Shown here: one piece after another, positions 31,158 to 38,079 of the stretch
Layout: every line of letters begins with the position of its first letter
Position numbering within the stretch: position 1 is the first letter of the stretch
Source: UBA668 sp039796575
GTDB lineage: Bacteria > Actinomycetota > Acidimicrobiia > Acidimicrobiales > Ilumatobacteraceae
DNA: 47,066 nucleotides
Assembly (NCBI GenBank): GCA_039796575.1
Contig: JBDKJP010000019.1
Span: 1-47,066 of the forward strand
Direction of reading: 5' to 3'
Made by a program: the position numbers and the translations under genes
The notes under the pieces: model-generated
Database searches by the model: none
What the model was told of the DNA's origin: nothing
The model's input: only the letters and a program-made list of their open reading frames with translations

Positions 31158-32551
31158 CACTGCACCCCCTTCAGACTGCGTACGTGCGCCACGATCTCGG
31201 CCTGCGACGGCAGGATGCCGCCCTGTCGTCGGACGTGACTGATGGGCGGTGCGTGCACCTCGGCGTGGCTGAGCGCGAGCCGCACCTCGTCCTCCAACTG
31301 ACCCTCGCTCGCCTCCACCACCACGACGTGGCGGGCACGATCGATGGCGCCGCGCAGCGCGTCGACCGGGAACGGCCACAGCGTGATCGGCCGGAACAGC
31401 CCCGCCCGGATGCCGTGGTCGCGCAACTCCTTGATCGCGCCCTTCGCCAGCTGGGCCGGCGTGTTGCACGCCACCACCACGACGTCGGCGTTGCCGCAGC
31501 GGTGGAGGTCGGCACGCTGCTCGCTCGCCGCGATGCGCGCGTACTTCTCGTCGAGCGCCTCGTCGCGCTGCTCGAGCTCGGCCTCGGCGAGGTCGATGGA
31601 GCAGATCAGGTTGCCGCGGTGCGAACGGTCACCTGACACGGCCCACTCGGGCGTGCCGGGCACGAGCATCTGCTCGGGCAACTGCACCTTGCCGGTCATC
31701 TGGCCGAGGTACCCGTCGCCGAGGACGATCACCGGGTTGCGGTACCGGAATGCGAGGTCGAAGGCCGTGATGGTGAGGTCGAGCATCTCCTGCGGCGTCG
31801 CCGGCGCGAGCACCGCCGCGTGGGTGTTGCCGTGCCCGAGCCCACGGCACGCGAGCTTGATGTCGGCCTGCGCCGGCCCGATGTTCCCGAGGCCGGGACC
31901 ACCGCGCATGATGTTGACGAACACGGCCGGCACCTCGGCACCGATCATGTACGAGACACCCTCGAGCATCAGGCTGAAGCCGGGCGAGCTGGTGAACGTC
32001 ATGCACCGCTTCCCCGCGCCGCCGGCGCCGTACATCATGTTGACGGTGGCGACCTCGCTCACCGCTTGCAGGAACACGCCGTCGAGCTCGGGCAGCACCT
32101 TGGCCATCAACTCGGCCCCCTCCGTGGACGGCGTGATCGGGTAGCCGTACACGTGGCGGCAGCCGGCCAGCACCGCGCCGACGGCCGACGCGTACGTGCC
32201 CTTCACCACGAGCGGCGCCCTCGCCGGCAGCGTCACCGAGGTGTCCGGTTGCGGTTCGGGGACCGGCGCGTCGAACGGCCGCGGGCCGCCGAGCCGTACC
32301 GGGTCGATCAGTTCGCACGCCGCGACACCCGACGCCGGCTGCAGGCCGAACGGTTCGGGGCAGGCGTCGATGCACAGCCCGCACCGGTTGCACGCGGTGA
32401 GGTCGAGCAGCACGGGCACGAGCCCGGTGACGGGATGGATCTCGGTGCCGGCGACGATGCAGTCCTTCGTGCAGGCCGCGATGCATCGGCCGCAGCCCTT
32501 GCAGTACTCCGGCAACAACGCCGGGAGTGGACGTTCGTCGAGCGTGGTCAC
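31157..32551 (-). CDS. 2-oxoacid:ferredoxin oxidoreductase, ferredoxin domain fused to alpha subunit
   Basis: The product is 464 aa, GTG start with a GGGGGTGAT ribosome site. Residues ~15-70 hold two [4Fe-4S] ferredoxin motifs: C17, C20, C23, C27 and C54, C57, C60, C64. From ~115 the alpha subunit follows: GYPITPSTEGAEL, VSEVATVNMMYGAGGAGKR, FTSSPGFSLMLEG and NIMRGGPGLG. The arrangement delta-alpha plus beta-gamma gives the whole enzyme in two genes. The first ferredoxin motif lacks the Pro after its fourth Cys. It is the first gene of its pair and divergent from the beta-lactamase-fold gene across 142 bases. Confidence 0.88.
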   Translation of the reverse strand: MTTLDERPLPALLPEYCKGCGRCIAACTKDCIVAGTEIHPVTGLVPVLLDLTACNRCGLCIDACPEPFGLQPASGVAACELIDPVRLGGPRPFDAPVPEPQPDTSVTLPARAPLVVKGTYASAVGAVLAGCRHVYGYPITPSTEGAELMAKVLPELDGVFLQAVSEVATVNMMYGAGGAGKRCMTFTSSPGFSLMLEGVSYMIGAEVPAVFVNIMRGGPGLGNIGPAQADIKLACRGLGHGNTHAAVLAPATPQEMLDLTITAFDLAFRYRNPVIVLGDGYLGQMTGKVQLPEQMLVPGTPEWAVSGDRSHRGNLICSIDLAEAELEQRDEALDEKYARIAASEQRADLHRCGNADVVVVACNTPAQLAKGAIKELRDHGIRAGLFRPITLWPFPVDALRGAIDRARHVVVVEASEGQLEDEVRLALSHAEVHAPPISHVRRQGGILPSQAEIVAHVRSLKGVQ

Positions 32552-32600
32552 AGCATCACCCCCGTGGGACGGTGGATGTGGATTCCTGCCTCGATCATCG

Positions 32601-32627
32601 GCCTGCGTGCAGGCCCTCACTAGGGCC
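32601..32627. repeat. Two overlapping hairpins in the divergent region
   Basis: GCCTGC-GT-GCAGGC (32601-32614) and GGCCCT-CACT-AGGGCC (32612-32627) are each perfect and share three bases, so only one can form at a time. They lie upstream of the ferredoxin oxidoreductase genes, within their probable leader or promoter. Operator or attenuator is possible. Confidence 0.4.
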
Positions 32628-32680
32628 AAGGGACCCACCCCGCGGACGCGGCCACTGACGAGGGCCCACGGGGCATGTCG

Positions 32681-32686
32681 TACGCT
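32681..32686 (+). promoter_or_regulatory. Candidate -10 box for the beta-lactamase-fold gene (leaderless)
   Basis: TACGCT ends 7 bases before the ATG at 32694 with no ribosome site between. Confidence 0.55.
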
Positions 32687-32693
32687 CCCGGCC

Positions 32694-33848
32694 ATGTCCG
32701 ACGCCACCTCACCCTTCGCCGACATCCAGATGTTCACCGGCGTGCCGCAGCACGAGCGCTTCGACCGGCTGTACCGCATGCTGCCGAGCAGCCGTCTCAC
32801 GGCCAGCGCGGCGCCCTACGTGTTCCCCGACGGCCCGCGCGCCGAACTGCCCGCGTCGTTCGAGTTCGACGGCACCACCTTCGACACCGAGTCGTTCCTC
32901 GACGTCACCGACACCGCGGCGCTGCTGGTGCTGCGCGACGGCCAGGTGGTGCACGAGCAGTACCGCCTCACCGGTGGCCGCGACGTGCAGTGGATCTCGT
33001 GGTCGGTGGCGAAGAGCTTCGTGTCGGCGCTCGTCGGCATCGCGGTCGAGCAGGGTCACATCCGCTCGATCGACGAACCGATCAGCGACTACATCCAGGT
33101 CGAGCCAGGCTCCGCCTACGACGGCGTGAGCATCAAGGACGTGCTGCAGATGTCGAGCGGCGCGCGCTGGAACGAGGACTACAGCGACCGCGAGTCCGAC
33201 GTGGTGCGCCTCGGCGCGGCGATGGCACCGGGCGGCAGCCTCGACGGCTTCGTGGCCTCGGCCGCACCCGACGTGGCACCCGGCACGGTGTGCCAGTACA
33301 ACTCCACCGACACGCAGGCACTCGGCGCGCTGCTGGTGCGCGCCACCGGTCGCTCGATCACCGACTTCATGCAGGAGCACCTGTACGACCCGCTCGGCAT
33401 GGAGTGCGACGGCTACTGGCTGCTCGACGCCGAAGGGCGCGAGATGGCGTTCGGCGGCCTCAACCTCACGGCGCGCGACTTCGCGAAGCTCGGCGAGCTG
33501 TACCGCCGCGGCGGCGAGTGGAACGGTCGCCAGGTCGTGCCCGCCGCATGGGTGGCCGCGTCGATCGTGCCCGACGCATCGCACCTCGAGTGGGGCGCTC
33601 CGGTCATCGCCGGCGAGCACCTGCCCGACGGCTACGGCTATCAGTGGTGGCTCATCCCCGGCGGCCTCGATCAGTACAGCGCGATCGGCGTCTACAACCA
33701 GTGGGTGTTCGTGTCGCCGCGGCACGGCGTCACCATCGTGAAGCAGTCGTGCACCCGCACCTACGGCACCACGATGGGCGAGGAGACCAGCTACTCCGGC
33801 ACGCACGAAGCGTTCCTCCAGGCCGTCGCCGCCCACGTCGCGGCCTGA
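32694..33848 (+). CDS. Serine hydrolase of the class C beta-lactamase/DD-peptidase fold
   Basis: The product is 384 aa. The nucleophile motif is SWSVAKSF (SxxK), and QYNSTDTQ gives the second-motif Tyr-x-Asn. GWYLLDAEG-like and YGYQWWLIPGG stretches are those of the 6-aminohexanoate-dimer hydrolase and esterase EstB group. No signal peptide is seen, so it is probably cytoplasmic and an esterase or amidase rather than a resistance enzyme. The start is fixed by the TACGCT box 7 bases upstream. It ends 6 bases from the stop of the convergent kinase-like gene. Confidence 0.82.
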   Translation: MSDATSPFADIQMFTGVPQHERFDRLYRMLPSSRLTASAAPYVFPDGPRAELPASFEFDGTTFDTESFLDVTDTAALLVLRDGQVVHEQYRLTGGRDVQWISWSVAKSFVSALVGIAVEQGHIRSIDEPISDYIQVEPGSAYDGVSIKDVLQMSSGARWNEDYSDRESDVVRLGAAMAPGGSLDGFVASAAPDVAPGTVCQYNSTDTQALGALLVRATGRSITDFMQEHLYDPLGMECDGYWLLDAEGREMAFGGLNLTARDFAKLGELYRRGGEWNGRQVVPAAWVAASIVPDASHLEWGAPVIAGEHLPDGYGYQWWLIPGGLDQYSAIGVYNQWVFVSPRHGVTIVKQSCTRTYGTTMGEETSYSGTHEAFLQAVAAHVAA

Positions 33849-33854
33849 CCGACC

Positions 33855-34661
33855 TCAGGTGTCCCCAATCGACGAGGAGGTGGGCGTATCCGATGCCCGC
33901 AGCGCACCGCGGCGTTCCGTCGGTATGACAACGATGGCGCCGGTGCCGTTCCCTGCCCGCCGAAGCTCCAGCGCACCACCAACGGCTTCGGCGAGTCGAA
34001 GCGCGACCGCCAATCCGATGCCTGCGCCGGTGTGAGGCGTTCCTGCATCCTGGGGAATGGAGCGGAACGGAATCAACAGTTGATCGCGCTGTACATCGTC
34101 GATCCCCGGCCCACTGTCGGCCACGCTGAGCGTCAGGATGCGGTCCGCCAGACCGAGCCGGGTCCGAACCAACCCGGGATCTGCGTGCTGAAACACGTTC
34201 TCGAGCAGGAGGTCCGCGATGCGCCGAAGTCGAGCCCAGTCGGCCCTCACCGGGTTCACGTCTCCGTCGGCCTCGGTGACCAGCAACTGACCTCGTCCAG
34301 CGAGTCGGCGCTGCCAGGCCCCTTCGATTGCATCGAGGAAGTCGAGCGTGCTCGACTCGCCGGTCACCATGGCGAACGGGCGCGCCTCCGACGCTGCCAG
34401 CTGCAGCAAGCCGTCGATCACACTCCTCAGCTGTGCCGCGGATGCACGCACCGTCTGCAGTCGGGCGCGATCGTCATCAGCCAGGGCCGCGCCGTCGATC
34501 AACTCGAGGTTGCCGAGGACCGCATGGAGTGGCGACTCCAGTGCATCACCGATGTGTGCCAGGAACGTCGTCTTCACGCGGTCGGCGCCTGCTGCCACTT
34601 CGCGCCAATGCTCGGTCACATCTCCTGGCTCCGCTGCGCTGGCTCGATCGGGCCCCGTCAT
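33855..34661 (-). CDS. Histidine kinase-like protein with Asp in place of the phospho-acceptor His
   Basis: The product is 268 aa. The ATG overlaps the stop of the hybrid kinase gene (ATGA). Residues ~30-100 look like a HisKA dimerisation domain, but FLAHIGDALESPLHAVLG has Asp39 where SHELRNPL of the neighbour has its His (H274). The ATPase domain seems intact: LLLENVFQHAD (N box), VADSGPGIDD and GAGIGLAVAL (G boxes). No membrane segment or sensor domain is seen. It may be a pseudo-kinase that binds ATP or trans-phosphorylates another His domain, such as the fragment at 37.5-37.9 kb. Confidence 0.75.
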   Translation of the reverse strand: MTGPDRASAAEPGDVTEHWREVAAGADRVKTTFLAHIGDALESPLHAVLGNLELIDGAALADDDRARLQTVRASAAQLRSVIDGLLQLAASEARPFAMVTGESSTLDFLDAIEGAWQRRLAGRGQLLVTEADGDVNPVRADWARLRRIADLLLENVFQHADPGLVRTRLGLADRILTLSVADSGPGIDDVQRDQLLIPFRSIPQDAGTPHTGAGIGLAVALRLAEAVGGALELRRAGNGTGAIVVIPTERRGALRASDTPTSSSIGDT

Positions 34662-36919
34662 GCCGGAGGGCCCACCGGATTCGCACTCTTCCACCGCTCC
34701 AACACTGCTTTCGCCTCCGACGTCTGCTGACGCAATTGCAGCACAGATTCCCGCACTGTGTCGGGTCGGACGCCGCCCTGTTCGAGCCGTCGGCACGACG
34801 CCGCCAGATCAGTCAGCCCCAGCAAGGCCGAGCTCGACTTGAGCGAATGCGCACCCTGGCGCAGTGCCTCGGCTATCCCGCGTTCGAGCGCGTGATGCAA
34901 CGCGAGTGCCCTATCGTCGAGCTCAGCCAAGTACGTGTCGATCAACTGGTGGACGATGCCCACGTCACCCAGCTCGGCGGCCAGGATGTCGAGCTCCGTC
35001 GGACCCACCGCAGTCGGAGCAACAGCCACGGATGAGCCGTCAGTGGTCGGCACCGCCCAACGGCGCAGCATGTCACCGAGCGCAGCGAGCCCGACGGGTT
35101 TCGCGAGGAAGTCATCCATGCCCGCCGCGAGGCACGACTCGCGGTCAGCCACCATCGCGCTCGCAGTCACCCCGATCACTACGCGGCGCACAGCACCGGA
35201 CTCGGACAGACGGAGTCGTCGCGCAGTCTCGAGGCCGTCGATGCCGGGCAACTGGAAGTCGAGCAGAACCACCCGAGGTGCGTCGCTCGACTCGAGCACT
35301 TGGAGCGCCTCCTCGCCCGAGCCGACAACGACGCATCCGTAGCCCAGACGGGCAAGCTGGCTGCGCGCCAACGTTTGATTCACCGGGTTGTCCTCCACCA
35401 CGAGCACCGTCTCTGAGCCCCGATGGTCGGCCTCCACGGTCGGCGCCGCATCACCCGTTGACTCCACGAGTGGCAGCCGCACGACGAACGACGAGCCGAC
35501 TCCAACGACGGACGAGGCCTCAATGGAGCCACCCATGGCGTCGACCAACTGCCGGACGATGCTCAAGCCGAGACCCGCGCCGCCGCTCTCTCCTGCGTTC
35601 GTCGCAGAGACGAACGGGCTGAACACCTTGTCGATCTCGTCGGCCGGGATACCTCGGCCGGAGTCGGTGACGACGAACCGCAACATGCTTCCCGACTCGA
35701 CCGCGACGTCGAGCTCGACCGCGCCGCGCTCGGTGAACTTCACTGCGTTCCCGAGCAGATTGGTCAACACCTGACGAAGGCGCGACGAATCCGCCTCGAT
35801 CAACTCGGGGACGTCCGTCGCGACGTTGCCGACGACCGTCACCTCACTCCCACGTGCGGCCGACGACATCACTTGGACGAGGTCGTTGCAGACGGCGCGC
35901 ACGTCGACAGCGCGTACTTGCAGCTCGACGCCGGACGCGGCCAGGCGCGAGGAGTCGAGCAAGTCGTCCAGCACTGAGGTGAGGGCGGTGACCTGTCGAT
36001 GCATCGTCGCCGCAAGGTCGGAGAACTCGTTCGGCAGATCACCGGTGGCGAGCAACTCGGCAATGCCACCGATCGCGTGTAATGGATTCCTCAACTCGTG
36101 ACTGACCGTTGCGACGAGCCGCGAGCGAAGTGTTGCCTCGCGTTCCGCACGTTCGGTGCGCTCGGCCAGCGCAGCCAGCATCGCCTTCTCTGCAGCAATG
36201 TTGCGTGAGGTGACCACGATGCCGGCGACGTCGGGATCGTCGAGAAGGTTCACGGCTGAGACGTGGATCGGCTCGTAGTGTCCATCGACCCCGCGCACCC
36301 TGAAATCCTGTTCGATCAGGTGTCCCGGCTCCGCAAGTACTTGCTCGCGGAGTTCGAGCACCATGGCCGCATCCTCCGGATGCAGCAGCTCGAAGATCGT
36401 TCGCGTTTCCCAGAACTCGGCCGGGTAGCCGAGAATCGGCCGATAACGGCCGCTCGTCTCGAGCAGGTTGCCGTCAGCGTCGATGAGCGAGATCGTGTCG
36501 CCGATGTTCTCGATCAACTTTCTCACTCGCCCATCGACCAAGCCGGCGCGAGGCGGCACTGGGGTGACCGTCGAGATGATCGCCGGCCCTCGGCCAGACC
36601 CGGCCACCCGCCACGCAGTCACACGGGCCATCCGCTCGTCCCCGTCGGGAAGGAGGAACACCCGGTCCGTGGTGAGAAACCGGTGCTCGCCGCCAGCCAG
36701 TTCACTCAGCCACCGAAGGCTCCACTCCACGTCGGAGGGGCGGCTGATGTCGCTGAGTCCGAGCCCCTCCAGCGACGCCGGCGTCCGGCCGAGCATCTCC
36801 GCCAGCCGGCCGTTGCCACCAAGGATTCGCCCGCTCGGCGTGAGCACTGCGATGCCGATCGGCGCAGCCTTGTATGCCGCAACCAGGAGCGACCCGATCG
36901 AGTTGGCCGAGGTGGGCAT
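34658..36919 (-). CDS. Hybrid sensor kinase: PAS-PAS-HisKA-ATPase-receiver-Hpt
   Basis: The product is 753 aa. I chose the ATG at 36919, 5 bases after AAGGGG; an ATG directly upstream and one at 36952 are alternatives. PAS domains lie at ~10-120 and ~135-245. The phospho-acceptor is H274 in TVSHELRNPL; the ATPase domain (~380-485) has NLLGNAVKFT, VTDSGRGIP and GGAGLGLSIV. A receiver (~505-615) has D554 in VVLLDFQLPG, and a C-terminal Hpt (~645-745) has H691 in GAHSLKSSSALLG. No membrane segment is seen, so it senses a cytoplasmic signal through the PAS domains. Such four-step relays (as in BarA/ArcB) end on a separate regulator; the OmpR-type gene is divergent 60 bases away. Confidence 0.92.
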   Translation of the reverse strand: MPTSANSIGSLLVAAYKAAPIGIAVLTPSGRILGGNGRLAEMLGRTPASLEGLGLSDISRPSDVEWSLRWLSELAGGEHRFLTTDRVFLLPDGDERMARVTAWRVAGSGRGPAIISTVTPVPPRAGLVDGRVRKLIENIGDTISLIDADGNLLETSGRYRPILGYPAEFWETRTIFELLHPEDAAMVLELREQVLAEPGHLIEQDFRVRGVDGHYEPIHVSAVNLLDDPDVAGIVVTSRNIAAEKAMLAALAERTERAEREATLRSRLVATVSHELRNPLHAIGGIAELLATGDLPNEFSDLAATMHRQVTALTSVLDDLLDSSRLAASGVELQVRAVDVRAVCNDLVQVMSSAARGSEVTVVGNVATDVPELIEADSSRLRQVLTNLLGNAVKFTERGAVELDVAVESGSMLRFVVTDSGRGIPADEIDKVFSPFVSATNAGESGGAGLGLSIVRQLVDAMGGSIEASSVVGVGSSFVVRLPLVESTGDAAPTVEADHRGSETVLVVEDNPVNQTLARSQLARLGYGCVVVGSGEEALQVLESSDAPRVVLLDFQLPGIDGLETARRLRLSESGAVRRVVIGVTASAMVADRESCLAAGMDDFLAKPVGLAALGDMLRRWAVPTTDGSSVAVAPTAVGPTELDILAAELGDVGIVHQLIDTYLAELDDRALALHHALERGIAEALRQGAHSLKSSSALLGLTDLAASCRRLEQGGVRPDTVRESVLQLRQQTSEAKAVLERWKSANPVGPPA

Positions 36920-36970
36920 CATGACCCCTTCTGAACCAGGTACAGCGAGCATCGTGCAACGTGTGAGAGG

Positions 36971-36976
36971 ATTGTA
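36971..36976 (-). promoter_or_regulatory. -10 box of the hybrid kinase gene
   Basis: TACAAT on the minus strand is close to the best -10 consensus in the window. It would give a leader of ~45 bases containing the AAGGGG ribosome site. On the other strand it overlaps the ribosome site of the divergent regulator gene. Confidence 0.5.
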
Positions 36977-36979
36977 GAC

Positions 36980-37663
36980 ATGGCGTCAGTCGATGTGCTG
37001 GTGGTCGAGGATCTCCCCGAGTTCACGCAGATCGTCACTGCCGTGCTGCGCGGCGCGGGCCACCGCGTGCGGTCGGCCGGGACGATCGCCGACGCACTCA
37101 CCTCGATCGCTTCGGTGCCTCCGGACGTGGTCATTCTCGATCTCGGCCTCCCCGATGGTGACGGTCTCGACCTGTGTCGGACGATCCGTGATCGGAGCAC
37201 CGCGTACATCCTGGTGCTCACCGGGCGGGAGGACGAGGTCGACATGCTCCTGGGGTTTCGGCTGGGTGCCGACGACTACATGACGAAGCCCTTCTCTCCG
37301 AAGGAGCTCGCTGCCCGAGTCGAAGCGCTCCTACGTCGGCCTCGGCATGCAGCATCTGAGACCAGCACGCGTCAGTTCGGCGACCTTCGCATCGACCCCG
37401 CCGGCCGACTGGTCACCGTGTCCGATCAGACAGTCGAACTCACTCGCATCGAGTTCGACATCCTCGACGCCTTGAGCGAGAAGCCGAACGTGGTGCTCTC
37501 ACGAGTGCAGTTGCTGGAGCGGGTGTGGGGACCCGGTTGGATCGGCGACGACCATGTCATCGACGTCCACATCGCCAACCTGCGGAAGAAACTCGGGGCG
37601 GGCGAGGCAGGGACCAAGCGGATCCGAACCGTCCGAGGCGTCGGCTACTCCATGGGGGTCTGA
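36980..37663 (+). CDS. OmpR/PhoB-type response regulator
   Basis: The product is 227 aa. AGAGGA lies 8 bases before the ATG. Receiver domain ~4-115: VLVVEDLPEFT (acidic pair), VVILDLGLPDGDG with the phospho-acceptor Asp, VLTGRED and DYMTKPFSPKEL with the Lys. Winged helix ~130-225: VELTRIEFDILDALSEKPN, RVQLLERVWGP, and the DVHIANLRKKLG recognition helix. It is divergent from the hybrid kinase, whose Hpt domain is the likely donor. The 3' end is overlapped on the other strand by the kinase fragment. Confidence 0.92.
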   Translation: MASVDVLVVEDLPEFTQIVTAVLRGAGHRVRSAGTIADALTSIASVPPDVVILDLGLPDGDGLDLCRTIRDRSTAYILVLTGREDEVDMLLGFRLGADDYMTKPFSPKELAARVEALLRRPRHAASETSTRQFGDLRIDPAGRLVTVSDQTVELTRIEFDILDALSEKPNVVLSRVQLLERVWGPGWIGDDHVIDVHIANLRKKLGAGEAGTKRIRTVRGVGYSMGV

Positions 37664-37930
37664 CGCCGCTTGCGGCATCGACAGCATCCGCTCCACGAGC
37701 GCGAGCATCCGTCGTCCGCCAGAGATGATGTGAGCGATCGCCTCGAGATCAGCATCGGTACGATCCGGACCGTCGAGCAGCTCGGCGAAACCGAGGATTG
37801 CATGCAACGGCGTGCAGAGCTCGTGCGCGACGACCGCACGGTCTGCGTCGCTGGTCGCGCTGATCGACCACATCACCGGCTCGACAGCATCGCCGACGCA
37901 GTCGGTGGGAGGCGTGTGAGTTGCGCACAT
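37499..37930 (-). CDS. HisKA dimerisation-domain fragment (kinase without ATPase domain)
   Basis: The ORF encodes 143 aa. Residues ~25-90 are a good HisKA domain: RAVVAHELCTPLHAILGFAE with the phospho-acceptor H36, then IISGGRRMLALVERML. After ~residue 95 the frame runs antisense through the last 165 bases of the OmpR-type gene, and no ATPase domain follows. The ATG lies 7 bases after CAGACT. Two readings fit: a kinase truncated when the neighbouring genes were brought together, or a stand-alone His-bearing domain. Some of the antisense tail may not be functional. Confidence 0.5.
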   Translation of the reverse strand: MCATHTPPTDCVGDAVEPVMWSISATSDADRAVVAHELCTPLHAILGFAELLDGPDRTDADLEAIAHIISGGRRMLALVERMLSMPQAASDPHGVADASDGSDPLGPCLARPEFLPQVGDVDVDDMVVADPTGSPHPLQQLHS

Positions 37931-37937
37931 GCTCCGA

Positions 37938-37943
37938 AGTCTG
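37938..37943 (-). promoter_or_regulatory. Candidate -10 box for the HisKA fragment
   Basis: CAGACT ends 7 bases before the ATG at 37930, the spacing of the other leaderless starts. The rest of the 149-base gap to 38079 shows no further feature apart from the rightward box below. Confidence 0.3.
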
Positions 37944-38067
37944 CGGCACCTTCACGAACCACAGGTGTGCGGTCGCTCAAGAACGGCTCAGGCCCTCGAA
38001 GTTCGCCGCACGAGTCGCCTTGAGCAAGTCCTGAACCTACGCAGCGTTTCGCTTCATCTGGCTTTCG

Positions 38068-38073
38068 TACCTT
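38068..38073 (+). promoter_or_regulatory. Candidate -10 box for the glycosyltransferase gene (leaderless)
   Basis: TACCTT ends 6 bases before the ATG at 38080, with no ribosome site between. Confidence 0.5.
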
Positions 38074-38079
38074 CACGGC

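Noticed and set aside
33855..38079. The two-component cluster as a horizontally acquired island
   Set aside because: Codon use seemed a little less GC-biased by eye, but there are no mobile genes, repeats or tRNA sites at the borders, and I could not compute composition.
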